Assembly (NCBI RefSeq): GCF_030381805.1
Contig: NZ_JAUDRH010000007.1
Location: forward strand, 186,001 to 250,000
Length of the DNA: 64,000 nucleotides
Source of the DNA: Chlorogloeopsis sp. ULAP01
GTDB taxonomy: Bacteria; Cyanobacteriota; Cyanobacteriia; Cyanobacteriales; Nostocaceae
Reading direction: 5' to 3'
Part shown: one piece after another, positions 23,760 through 32,772 of the stretch
How the letters are laid out: every line of letters starts with the position of its first letter
Position numbering within the stretch: the first letter of the stretch is position 1
Translations under genes and position numbers: made by a program
Notes under the pieces: model-generated
Databases searched by the model: none
What the model saw: the letters and a program-made list of their open reading frames with translations, nothing else
What the model was told of the DNA's origin: nothing

Positions 23760-26468
23760 TCAAAACTGCCACGAAAGCGTTCCCTGTAACGTGAATGGCT
23801 GCCCGGAAAAAAGACGTACATTATTAAAAGCATTTTCAAAATACTCCACGTCGAATAGATTCTTGAAATTCAGCGCCACACGGAATTGTTCTCGCGTGTA
23901 AAAAATCGCGACATCAGTGCGAAGATAGCTCGGCACCTCAAAGGTATTGGCTAAATCTCCCTGCCTTTCTCCCACAAAGAAGAAGCCCAAACCAAACCCC
24001 AAGCCTTGCAAATCACCTTTCTGAATTTGATAGGTTGTCCACAGATTAAAGGCGTGTTCTGGTACATTATTCAAAAGATTATCAGCAAGTCTATCGTCTT
24101 CATCTTTAGTAATTTGTGCATCAGTGTATGCATAGCCCGCAAAAATATTCCATCCTGGCAAGATTTCCCCTCCTACATTCAGTTCAATTCCTCGGCTACG
24201 CTGTTCACCCCTTTGTATAGAAAAGCCTGGATTAAGTGGATCGGTCGTCAAAACGTTAGAGCGGGTTAGATTGTAGAATGCAAGCGTTGCAGAAAGTTGG
24301 TCGTTCAAATCCGCCTTAACCCCAACTTCATATTGAGTACCCCGCTCTGGTTGGAAGACACTACCATCAAAGGCATTTCCGATGGTTGGAGTAAATGATC
24401 TGGCATAGCTGGCGTAAAGCGAAATTGGTGGTAGGGGTTGATAAACAATTCCCAGACGGGGACTAAATGCATCACCGGATTGATTAATTTTAGTATCCCT
24501 GAGTAAATTCTCATTCCGTTGTTCAAAGGCATCGAATCGTAAGCCCAACAATAACTTTAGATTTTCTGCCAGCGTCACCTGATCTTGAACATAAATTCCA
24601 AGTGAATCTCTTATGTTATTTAAATCAGAAGAGCGAGTGAGAGGATTGAGCAATGGCCGATTATACACAGGGTCAAACAAATCAAGCGGTGCAGCAGCCG
24701 CAGAATTTATTGCAATTCTGGTGCTATACCTACCCAAATCGACTCCAACTAGCAACTGGTGCTCTATTGAGCCAGTGGAAAACTTGCCAACCAGGTCAGT
24801 TGTGAGAACATAGTCGTCGAAGTTCCCAGTATCATACTCTCGATACAAACGATTTAGGGTTCGATTGTCAGACCGCAAACTTATGGGAATAGTAATGTTA
24901 TCAGTGTAACGAATAAACGTCACTCGAAAGGCATTGCGTAACGACCAGTTGTCGCTGAATTGGTGTTCCAGTCTATATCCAATCCTGCTAACAGATTGGT
25001 CAATGTAGTCAGAAGGCTCACCATAGTTGCGAGTGCGTGGTATTTCGCCATTTGAGTTAGGCAGGACTGTGCCAATGGCAGGCACCCCGGCATACCATTC
25101 ATTATTCGTGTCAACGTATTCCCCCTCCAAAGTCAAGTTGGTTCTCTTACCAATCGCAAAATTCAGGATGGGCGAAATCCCCAGGTAGTCGCTATCAAAA
25201 AAGTCAATAAAACTACCTGAGCTTGTATAGGCTGCATTCAGGCGATACAACACATTTTTGGAGTTGTTTAATGGCCCAGACAAATCGATCGCGCCCCGGT
25301 AAAAGTCATAATTCCCAATCGTGGCATCTATGAAGTAAAACGGCTCACGTAGAGGTTGTTTCGTCACCAAATTAATGGTTCCGCCCGGATTGCCGTAACC
25401 ATATAGTACGGAAGCTGGGCCTCTCAGTACTTCGACTCTTTCGATATTGGGGAGTTCGATTATTCCTCCAGAGTTTGAATCTCGCAGTCCATCTCTGAGA
25501 ATGTTACCTTCAGCAGTAGAAAAGCCACGAATGTTGAAAGTATTGAGTAATCCATAGATCCCAGTTGCTGGAGTTATACCACTAACGTTTCTCAGGGCAT
25601 CTTCTAGACGGTTGACTTGTTGATCGCGTAGCACCTGTTGTGGCACCACCTGAATCGATTGAGGAATATCGCGAAGGGGAGTGTCCGTTTTGGTTGCAGT
25701 TGACGAATCTCTTACACGATAACCATCTTGCTCTCCTGTTACGACCAACTCAATCGGCTCATCACCTTCTGCTGAAGGTGTCTCTGGTTGTGGTGATCCT
25801 TCCCCTCCCCTTGGCAAGGGGAGGGGTGCCGCAGGCGGGGTAGGGTTTTGTTGCTGCGGCTGTTGTGCAGAAGTTGTAGCAGTTGTAATCCCAAAAATCA
25901 AGCCCTCGTCTGGGCTGTCAAATAACTCAACAGTTGGCACACCTGCTTCACCTGTCACTGTGACCCGGATAGTATTGGCATCAAAGTTAATTACCGTTAT
26001 CTCAGTAATTCCCGCAACTGGCTTGTCAGAACGGAATGTAAACGCCTCACCACTAGGTAAACTAAGTTGAGCGTTGGGAATATCAGCAATAAAGCTATTG
26101 CCAGTACTGCGATTTGTAATTTGCAACTGTTCTCCAACAGTCGTCTGTAAAATCACCTCTACACCTTTATCGGTGGGATTAGCTTTAACTCCCGTAACCT
26201 GCACAACTTCTGATGAGGGTGCTGTTTGGGGTGCTGGCGACTGCACTAGCATTTGGGCGCTAGTGCTGGGACGTTCAATTTCACTCAATTGTCGAATTTT
26301 TCGAGCCAGCAGAGGCTGGAAGTTTTCCTGACTTTGAACTTCGTGCTTCTCACCAATTGGTTTAATTCCTGCCCATACAGGTTGAATGGCAACAGCACTC
26401 AAGCATCCTAATATACTTACTAAACACCACAGTCGCACACTATCAGACAAACACCAACGCTTCATCAC
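23760..26468 (-). CDS. TonB-dependent siderophore receptor with AMIN domain
   Basis: This 902-residue outer-membrane receptor takes up ferric siderophores with energy from TonB. Order: signal peptide (about 1-33), AMIN domain (about 88-190), a proline/glutamine-rich linker (about 195-235), plug domain (about 245-370, with TDTPLRDIPQSIQVVPQQVL and VEVLRGPASVLYGYGNPGG), and a beta-barrel ending in the terminal phenylalanine of LSWQF. AMIN before the plug is typical of cyanobacterial siderophore receptors. The linker contains a palindromic DNA repeat in frame (25802-25826). The AraC-type regulator upstream is on the same strand. Fur control is likely on general grounds, but I could not fix a Fur box. 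Confidence 0.93.
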   Translation of the reverse strand: MMKRWCLSDSVRLWCLVSILGCLSAVAIQPVWAGIKPIGEKHEVQSQENFQPLLARKIRQLSEIERPSTSAQMLVQSPAPQTAPSSEVVQVTGVKANPTDKGVEVILQTTVGEQLQITNRSTGNSFIADIPNAQLSLPSGEAFTFRSDKPVAGITEITVINFDANTIRVTVTGEAGVPTVELFDSPDEGLIFGITTATTSAQQPQQQNPTPPAAPLPLPRGGEGSPQPETPSAEGDEPIELVVTGEQDGYRVRDSSTATKTDTPLRDIPQSIQVVPQQVLRDQQVNRLEDALRNVSGITPATGIYGLLNTFNIRGFSTAEGNILRDGLRDSNSGGIIELPNIERVEVLRGPASVLYGYGNPGGTINLVTKQPLREPFYFIDATIGNYDFYRGAIDLSGPLNNSKNVLYRLNAAYTSSGSFIDFFDSDYLGISPILNFAIGKRTNLTLEGEYVDTNNEWYAGVPAIGTVLPNSNGEIPRTRNYGEPSDYIDQSVSRIGYRLEHQFSDNWSLRNAFRVTFIRYTDNITIPISLRSDNRTLNRLYREYDTGNFDDYVLTTDLVGKFSTGSIEHQLLVGVDLGRYSTRIAINSAAAAPLDLFDPVYNRPLLNPLTRSSDLNNIRDSLGIYVQDQVTLAENLKLLLGLRFDAFEQRNENLLRDTKINQSGDAFSPRLGIVYQPLPPISLYASYARSFTPTIGNAFDGSVFQPERGTQYEVGVKADLNDQLSATLAFYNLTRSNVLTTDPLNPGFSIQRGEQRSRGIELNVGGEILPGWNIFAGYAYTDAQITKDEDDRLADNLLNNVPEHAFNLWTTYQIQKGDLQGLGFGLGFFFVGERQGDLANTFEVPSYLRTDVAIFYTREQFRVALNFKNLFDVEYFENAFNNVRLFSGQPFTLQGTLSWQF
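25802..25826. repeat. Perfect palindrome inside the TonB receptor gene
   Basis: CCCCTCCCCTT and AAGGGGAGGGG pair perfectly around GGC. On the coding strand it gives the PLPLPRGGEG part of the linker, about residues 215-223. The flanking sequence (GTGCCGCAGGCGGGGT) resembles an intergenic palindromic repeat rather than receptor coding sequence. Confidence 0.75.
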
Positions 26469-26500
26469 AACTCCTGAAACACCAGCTTGCGAAAATCGAT

Positions 26501-26593
26501 CCCCCTAAATCCCCCTTCATAAGGGGGACTTTGATTTTCCCCCCCTTTTTTAAGGGGGGTTAGGGGGAATACCTTTACAAACAACCTCTTATT
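26501..26593. repeat. Dispersed CCCCCTAAATCCCCC repeat, copy 1
   Basis: The C-rich left arm (CCCCCTAAATCCCCC) and the G-rich right arm (AAGGGGGGTTAGGGGGAA) can pair around a central GGGACTTTGATT segment. A second copy at 62933-63045 shares the arms, the centre and the trailing ACAACCTCTTA. The element occupies the upstream region of the TonB receptor gene and may separate or alter its promoter. Confidence 0.8.
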
Positions 26594-26760
26594 CCCCACC
26601 ACTTGCTCAAGGGGACAAAAATCCTCTTGTTTAAGCTGAGGGCTAAGGTGAGATCAATCCAGAATTTTGGATAAATCTGGATTCTTGCAAATGATTTTTA
26701 ATTTATTGAAGCTGAGTATAGAGAAGAGTTAGCAATAAAGTCTATCTAAATATGGCATCA

Positions 26761-27756
26761 CTATCCCAATATGGACTTTTTACCCAATAAACATTTGCTG
26801 GGCGTAATCCCAAACTTGCGCTTGAATAGAGCTGCAAATTGCCCTAGATGAGAATAGCCAACAAAATTAGCGACTTCAGCGACACTCCGGTTACCCTCGC
26901 GTAGTAGTTGCTCGGCTAGTTTCATGCGTTCATTAATCAAGAATTGAAATACTGTCGTGCCAAACAGTTCCCGAAATCCACGTCGGAGAGTGCGATCGCT
27001 CACTTCCACCATCTGCGCCAACTCTAATAATGACGGCGGGTTCTCCAAGCGAGAGCGTAGAATTTCCCTAGCGTGCTGAATCTGGGTAATAGTTTTTGGT
27101 TTCAGTCGCGGGGATGGTTGCATTCCAACCTGAGCCGCCACAATGGGAGCTAATTGCAACGACATCAGTTCCAAGACTTTCGCCTGCAAATACATCCGCT
27201 TCGTCAAACCTTGGTAAGGACAATTGATAATTTGTTGTGCTATTCCCTGAATAGCAATTGTAGTTTCTGGGTAAAGTAATGTCTGCCAATCGTTACCCTT
27301 TGTCAGTAGGCGCAAGCGAGAGGGAATTTCTCCTTCTTCATCGGGGAAAAAAGTTCCCAACAAATTAGGGAGCATATGAATATCAATACCTACACATCGA
27401 GATTTCGGAAGCTTAAGAAGCATTTTGCGTTGAACACCGCTGCCAGAGATACACGTATATCCTTCCCCTGATTGCCCTCCGTATTCGTCTATACATCTTC
27501 CACTAAGGAGAACGCAAAATTGCACAGGATGATCCCATTCAGGGATTTTAATCAGCACATCATCGTGATATTCATAGTCTAAAATCAAAAGCCAAAGCCC
27601 AGGATACAATTCCATCTTCCGTGTATAGCCTTTGCCGAGTCGCTTGGGTATTTCACATAGAATTTCAAATGGCTCTGGTTTCGGTTTTTGTAGGGTGTTG
27701 TGGTTAGCTTCTGCCCACAGTTCCCACTCTTCTTTCAAAGTTAGGGTAATTGTCAT
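26761..27756 (-). CDS. AraC-family transcriptional regulator (PchR-like)
   Basis: This 331-residue regulator has a C-terminal pair of helix-turn-helix motifs (about 232-325): SLLELAQMVEVSDRTLRRGFRELFG and then SVAEVANFVGYSHLGQFAALFKRKFG. The N-terminal half resembles the effector-sensing part of PchR-type activators, which respond to iron-siderophore complexes. Its position directly upstream of the receptor on the same strand supports control of the siderophore locus. Such genes occur repeatedly beside TonB receptors in Nostocales. The inducer is not predictable. Confidence 0.88.
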   Translation of the reverse strand: MTITLTLKEEWELWAEANHNTLQKPKPEPFEILCEIPKRLGKGYTRKMELYPGLWLLILDYEYHDDVLIKIPEWDHPVQFCVLLSGRCIDEYGGQSGEGYTCISGSGVQRKMLLKLPKSRCVGIDIHMLPNLLGTFFPDEEGEIPSRLRLLTKGNDWQTLLYPETTIAIQGIAQQIINCPYQGLTKRMYLQAKVLELMSLQLAPIVAAQVGMQPSPRLKPKTITQIQHAREILRSRLENPPSLLELAQMVEVSDRTLRRGFRELFGTTVFQFLINERMKLAEQLLREGNRSVAEVANFVGYSHLGQFAALFKRKFGITPSKCLLGKKSILG

Positions 27757-28047
27757 AGTTAGCGATTGGTAAATATTTAATGCTAATAAATCTCAATAAT
27801 TTTACCGCGATCGCTCTAGCTTTTTTACAACCAGAGTATTGTTCACCGACTTTCCTCGCATCTAGGTAAACTTCGCTCCCACTCTCTGATATTGCACAAC
27901 TGTGGGCGATCGCTTGACACTATTGTGCTAAATATTTTGTTGGACTCGATGCTTAAGCTTTTATAAGTGGGATTTAAGCGAAAATTGGTAGATAATTCCT
28001 CTTAGTTAAAGGCGATCGCACAAACGATGAGTTGAGAGTAACTGATA

Positions 28048-29268
28048 ATGAAAGAGCTACAGGCAATTTTGCAAGCATTTGCAGAAAGTCAACAAAATAC
28101 TGAACCAGTATTCCTTGCCACGGTTGTAAATGTGAAAGGTTCTAGCTATCGCCAACCAGGGGCGCGGATGCTGATAACACAAAGTCAAATCGTAGGAACG
28201 ATTAGCGGTGGTTGCCTAGAAAATGATGTATTTCAGCACACTCGCTCTTCTATGGCAGATAGGCAACCAATAGTTGTTACATACGACAATAATGCTGATG
28301 AGGATATTGTTTGGGGATTTGGGCTTGGCTGTAATGGAGTGGTGCAAGTCTTGATTGAACGCCTAGAGCAAGATGATCCACTTAACCCCTTGAGTTTTAT
28401 TAATCAATGTTTCTGTAATCAGCAACAAGGCATGATTGCAACCGTTTTTGGGGTAGAGGGTGAGGTAAATATTAAGGTTGGAACACGCTTAATTTTAAAT
28501 CCAGATCATAGTGTAACTACTAATATTGAAGAATCTTTTTTAAAAGTTGCTTTAATCAAAGATGCTCAAGTTGCTCTGCAAAGTCAACGTTCGAGCGTCA
28601 TCAAATACCAACTTTTATCAGGTAGTGTTGATGTCTTACTCGAAGTTATTCAGCCACCCACACGCCTAATAATTTTTGGTGCAGGGCATGACGCTGTACC
28701 TGTAGCACAGTTTGCTAAGGCTTTGGGTTGGCAAGTAATCATTATTGATTGTCGAGCTAGTGAGGCAACAAGAGAGCGTTTTTTAATGGCTGATGAGGTG
28801 TTTCTTACCCACCGAGAAATTTTACAGAAACAAATATGTGTAGATGAACACACAATCGCCGTAGTGATGACTCATAATTATCTCGACGATTTAGAAATTT
28901 TGAAAATTCTTCTGCCATCAAATATAGAATATTTGGGTGTTTTGGGGCCAAAGCATCGTACTGAAAAATTACTTCAAGATTTACGTATTCAAGGAATAAA
29001 TTACAGCATAGAGCAACTACAAAGATTGTATGCTCCTATGGGCATAGATATTGGAGCAGATACACCAGAAGCGATAGCTTTATCTATTATTGCTGAGATA
29101 CAAGCAGTGTTGACAAATCGTTGTGGTGGCTTTTTGAGAAACCGCAGTGAACCTATTCATCAACGTCATGAAGTCAAGCAAACTGAAATCTACGCAAAGC
29201 GCGGCACAAATCATTATACTTTCAGCAATGCCCTAATCACCAATAACCAACAACTATCGCAACTATGA
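28048..29268 (+). CDS. XdhC/CoxI-family molybdenum-hydroxylase maturation factor
   Basis: XdhC proteins bind molybdenum cofactor, assist its sulfuration and insert it into xanthine-oxidase-family enzymes. In 406 residues I see the XdhC N-terminal domain (GSSYRQPGARMLI, then TISGGCLENDV) and a C-terminal Rossmann domain (RLIIFGAGHDAVPVAQFAKALGW, about 206-228). The last about 40 residues are poorly conserved. E. coli PaoD has the same role for PaoABC, so this protein is the natural partner of the genes at 18785-22619, although 5.4 kb of siderophore genes intervene. It overlaps the next gene by four bases. Confidence 0.88.
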   Translation: MKELQAILQAFAESQQNTEPVFLATVVNVKGSSYRQPGARMLITQSQIVGTISGGCLENDVFQHTRSSMADRQPIVVTYDNNADEDIVWGFGLGCNGVVQVLIERLEQDDPLNPLSFINQCFCNQQQGMIATVFGVEGEVNIKVGTRLILNPDHSVTTNIEESFLKVALIKDAQVALQSQRSSVIKYQLLSGSVDVLLEVIQPPTRLIIFGAGHDAVPVAQFAKALGWQVIIIDCRASEATRERFLMADEVFLTHREILQKQICVDEHTIAVVMTHNYLDDLEILKILLPSNIEYLGVLGPKHRTEKLLQDLRIQGINYSIEQLQRLYAPMGIDIGADTPEAIALSIIAEIQAVLTNRCGGFLRNRSEPIHQRHEVKQTEIYAKRGTNHYTFSNALITNNQQLSQL

Positions 29269-30620
29269 CAACAACACCTGTAAAATCATTTGATATAGAA
29301 GCTTTGATTAATTCTCTACAAGGAATTGAAATTATAACTGATTCTACTCAAGTAGCAAAATTATCTCAAGATTACCATACCTTTAGTCCGGTTCTAGTTC
29401 CTAAATTAGAAGGAAAAGTCGGGGATGTAGTCGTACGTCCTGCTAACGAACAAGAAGTATTAAAAGTAGCAGCAGCTTGCGTGAAGTATCGAATTCCGGT
29501 AACTATTCGAGGTGCAGGAACGGGAAATTATGGGCAGTGTGTACCGTTGCGTGGTGGCGTAATTATCGATATGACGCGGATGCATGAAATCTGTTGGGTA
29601 AAGCCGGGAGTAGCGCGAGTTGAAGCTGGGGTGAAATTAGCAGCCCTGGATAAAAAAGCACGGGAAAGTGGCTGGGAAACGCGGATGGCTCCCTCTACCT
29701 ACCGTACAGCAACAATTGCTGGATTTGTGGCTGGGGGTAGTGGAGGAATTGGCTCGATCCAATATGGGTTGTTAGGCGATCGCGGTAATTTGATCGCCCT
29801 AAGAGTCGTGACTTTAGAAGATGAACCACGTGTAATTGAGTTGCGTGGCGATGATGTGCAAAAGGTAAACCATGCCTGGGGTATCAACGGTATTATCACT
29901 GAAGTAGAAATACCGCTTGCGCCAGCTTATCCTTGGGTAGAGGTTATTCTCACCTTCCCAGAATTTATGGCAGCAGCAAAATTTGGGCAAGCTTTAGCTG
30001 ATGCCGATGGCATGATCAAAAAAGAAATTAGTATCTTTGCATCCCCAATTCCTCAATACTTTACCCCTCTGCGGCAGTACATTCCCAATGACACTCATGC
30101 AGCTTTATTGTTAATTGCAGAACAGAGTTTAGAGTTCTTGCCTGGTTTAGTGGAGCAATATGGTGGCAAAATTACGTATCAAAAACAAGCACAGGAAGCA
30201 GGGAAAGTTGCGAACTTATTAGAATTTACCTGGAACCATACCACTTTGCATGCTCGCACGGTTGATACTTCGATTACTTACTTACAAAGTATTTTTCCCG
30301 CAGATCAAAGCTTGAAATTAGTAGAACATATGTATCATCATTATGGGAATGAAGTGATGATGCATTTGGAATTTATCCGGGTAAATGGTACAGCTATACC
30401 TGCGGCTTTGCAACTTGTGCGCTACACTTGTGAAGAACGCCTGAATGAGATTATCCGCGATCATGAAGAAAAAGGCGTGTTTATTGCCAATCCCCACACT
30501 TACATTATTGAAGATGGTGGAAGAAAAGTTATAGATCCGGAGCAGTTAAAGTTTAAGGAGATGGTTGATCCTCATGGATTGATGAATCCGGGTAAAAGCA
30601 AAGCGTTGGAATTAAAGTAG
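29265..30620 (+). CDS. FAD-binding oxidase of the GlcD / PCMH type
   Basis: This 451-residue flavoprotein has a PCMH-type FAD domain (about 45-220), recognised by VVRPANEQEVLKVAAACVKYRIPVT and RGAGTGNYGQCVPLRGG, and a C-terminal substrate domain ending in DPHGLMNPGKSKAL. Relatives oxidise glycolate, D-lactate or other 2-hydroxy acids. There is no Fe-S domain or signal peptide. Its ATG overlaps the XdhC stop codon, so the two are translated together; this hints that the substrate pathway is linked to the molybdenum enzyme, but no substrate can be assigned. Confidence 0.85.
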   Translation: MTTTPVKSFDIEALINSLQGIEIITDSTQVAKLSQDYHTFSPVLVPKLEGKVGDVVVRPANEQEVLKVAAACVKYRIPVTIRGAGTGNYGQCVPLRGGVIIDMTRMHEICWVKPGVARVEAGVKLAALDKKARESGWETRMAPSTYRTATIAGFVAGGSGGIGSIQYGLLGDRGNLIALRVVTLEDEPRVIELRGDDVQKVNHAWGINGIITEVEIPLAPAYPWVEVILTFPEFMAAAKFGQALADADGMIKKEISIFASPIPQYFTPLRQYIPNDTHAALLLIAEQSLEFLPGLVEQYGGKITYQKQAQEAGKVANLLEFTWNHTTLHARTVDTSITYLQSIFPADQSLKLVEHMYHHYGNEVMMHLEFIRVNGTAIPAALQLVRYTCEERLNEIIRDHEEKGVFIANPHTYIIEDGGRKVIDPEQLKFKEMVDPHGLMNPGKSKALELK

Positions 30621-30762
30621 CAATCAATATGCTGCAATCACAGGTAGATTTTATCAGCTAATGTAAAAAATTACATTATTATCGGCTTGTCTCCTTTGGC
30701 TGATTTTTTGATGATTGGAAAAAATCTCTTCCCAATCCCCAGTCACTATTCTCCAATCCCTT

Positions 30763-31926
30763 TTAAAGATACTGTTTTAAAACTTCAACCGTCGCCATTC
30801 CAGTCTTCTCCCAACTAAAATTACTTGCCCTGCTGATGGCTGCGGCAGAAAGGCGATCACGTAATTGTGCATCAGTTGCCAATGTATTCATCGCCTCTGT
30901 AATTTCCTCTAGCTTGTAGGGATTGATAAGAATTCCAGCATCGCCAGCAACTTCTGGTAGAGAAGAAAGATTTGAGGTAATAACGGGAGTACCGCAAGCC
31001 ATTGCTTCTAATACAGGTAAACCGAAGCCTTCCCAAAGACTGGGGAAAACAAGAGCGATCGCGCCGCTAATGATTTTGGGTAATTCGTCATCAGGAACGT
31101 AATTCAAAAATTTTACTTGCTCGGTGATGCCTAATTCTTCAACTTGCACTTGCAATAAGGGAGTATAGCGTTGATCTGTTGGCCCCGCAAGCCATAACTC
31201 GCGATCGCGATGACTCGGTAATGCGGCAAAGGCAGAAATCAGTCTGTGTAGGTTCTTGTAAGGATCGTGTCTACCAATGTAGAGAAAATAGGGGCGCTGC
31301 GATGAGGTAGAGAGGGGAATAGTGGGAGAGTGGGAGAGTGGGAGAGTGGGAGTGGGAGAGTGGATCTGTAGAAAAAATCCTTCTCCTTGTCCCTCTTCTC
31401 CAAACGGGCGAAAATGGCTAGCATCATAAGCTAGCAAAATCGGTGTGATTTTCTGGGCAGGAATTTTGTAAAAGTCAGTAATGTCTTTGGCAGTAGCTTG
31501 GGAATTACAGATAATATGTTGTGCTTGTCGGAGAACTTCAGGAATATAGTAGCGTTGGTAATTAGTCAGTGGTGAGAAGCGTTTAGGAAAGCGCAAGGCG
31601 ATTAAGTCGTGAACCATGACGACAAAACGGCAGTTGGAAGAGAGGGGAGCTTCTGGCACTGGAGAAAATATTAGCTTAGATTTGAGCTTTTGATAGATTT
31701 TTGGTAGTTGAAACTGCGTCCACAAAATTCTGTCAAAATGTCCTTTAGTTCCTTGGGCAGGAGTAAGATTATCTGGAATTGAGTAGCAGTTAAAGCCAGG
31801 ATAATCTTGAGCAGATAAGAGAGTGGGATGAAGAGATTTAAAATAGGGAAAAAGATTTTTGGCATAGTTACTTATGCCTGTAGGCTGGGAAAAAATAATT
31901 GATAAATTAATTAATAATTCACTCAT
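30763..31926 (-). CDS. Glycosyltransferase family 1 (GT4-like)
   Basis: This 387-residue retaining glycosyltransferase shows the C-terminal donor-binding domain with YFLYIGRHDPYKNLHRLI and the motif SLWEGFGLPVLEAMACGTPVITS (about 300-325), including the E-x7-E pattern. The sugar and acceptor are unknown; the neighbouring dTDP-rhamnose genes suggest mannosyl- or rhamnosyl-type transfer onto a surface glycan. A low-complexity stretch at about residues 180-205, rich in S, T, P and L, is encoded by GGGAGAGT repeats (about 31318-31372) and interrupts the linker just before the donor domain. It is the last gene of the minus-strand cluster. Confidence 0.88.
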   Translation of the reverse strand: MSELLINLSIIFSQPTGISNYAKNLFPYFKSLHPTLLSAQDYPGFNCYSIPDNLTPAQGTKGHFDRILWTQFQLPKIYQKLKSKLIFSPVPEAPLSSNCRFVVMVHDLIALRFPKRFSPLTNYQRYYIPEVLRQAQHIICNSQATAKDITDFYKIPAQKITPILLAYDASHFRPFGEEGQGEGFFLQIHSPTPTLPLSHSPTIPLSTSSQRPYFLYIGRHDPYKNLHRLISAFAALPSHRDRELWLAGPTDQRYTPLLQVQVEELGITEQVKFLNYVPDDELPKIISGAIALVFPSLWEGFGLPVLEAMACGTPVITSNLSSLPEVAGDAGILINPYKLEEITEAMNTLATDAQLRDRLSAAAISRASNFSWEKTGMATVEVLKQYL

Positions 31927-31929
31927 TTA

Positions 31930-32772
31930 TTAAAACTTAGATTGCCAATAATTTAATAAACCATGAATTTTACCTAGTCCAATTTGAGGTTTGAAAAATA
32001 TTAAAACAAGAGCATAAAACACGAGCCTAATTAATCTAATATTAAAAATCAACTTATTTGTATACCTTTCCAAAGTTAATAAATAACTATAAGTGCTATG
32101 TCTAATTTTTCTAAAAACATACCTATTAGTAATTGAAGAGGGTTCATGCAATACACCAAATTGCTTAGTAACTGCGATTAAATGTCCTTGCTGGACATAT
32201 CGTTGACAAAAATCAAAATCTTCATAGTAAAGAAAATAGGCAGGATCAAATAAAGGACACTCACAAAATTTTTGCAGATTAATTATCATGCTACAACCGG
32301 AAACCCAATCACAGGGTATATACTCTGCATTTATATTTGTGATTAAATCTTGAGTTAATATGGTTCCTGTTTGAGAAATAAATTTACCACCCGCAAACCA
32401 AACTTCATTCGTAAGGGTATAAATAATAGTGCCGAGAATGGAAATTTCGGGATGAGAATCGAAAAATGGATAAACTTTGTCTAACGCATTTTTTAATAAA
32501 TAAGCATCTGGATTTACTATCCAAACAATTGCCCGTGGTTCTTGAGCAAAAATAAATTTTAAACCAAGATTGCAAGCACTACCAAAACCTAAATTATCAG
32601 TTGCGTTGAAAACAAGTGCTGAGTCAGATTTTAGATGATAGATAGAATCATCATCAGGAGAATTATTGATGATAACGATTTTGTATTCTATATTTGTGTT
32701 GGTTGATAAAGAACTGACTAATTTAGCAACTAGATTTGTGGAATAGTAATTGACTGTTAACAAATAAATCAC
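31930..32772 (-). CDS. Glycosyltransferase family 2 (rhamnosyltransferase-like)
   Basis: This GT-A enzyme of about 280 residues begins with the family-typical strand LLTVNYYSTNLVAKLVSSL, followed by KIVIINNSPDDDS and the donor/metal region VWIVNPDAYLL. YEDFDFCQRYVQQGH gives the C-terminal motif of rhamnosyltransferase-like GT2 proteins. I choose GTG at 32772, which overlaps the rfbA stop codon in GTGA, over TTG at 32790; the four-base overlap suggests translational coupling. It probably adds rhamnose made by the neighbouring pathway to a cell-surface polysaccharide. Confidence 0.83.
   Translation of the reverse strand: MIYLLTVNYYSTNLVAKLVSSLSTNTNIEYKIVIINNSPDDDSIYHLKSDSALVFNATDNLGFGSACNLGLKFIFAQEPRAIVWIVNPDAYLLKNALDKVYPFFDSHPEISILGTIIYTLTNEVWFAGGKFISQTGTILTQDLITNINAEYIPCDWVSGCSMIINLQKFCECPLFDPAYFLYYEDFDFCQRYVQQGHLIAVTKQFGVLHEPSSITNRYVFRKIRHSTYSYLLTLERYTNKLIFNIRLIRLVFYALVLIFFKPQIGLGKIHGLLNYWQSKF

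Noticed and set aside
26690..26760. Fur box upstream of the TonB receptor and of the AraC-type gene (27757-27830)
   Set aside because: AT-rich partial matches only; none is convincing enough to place a site.
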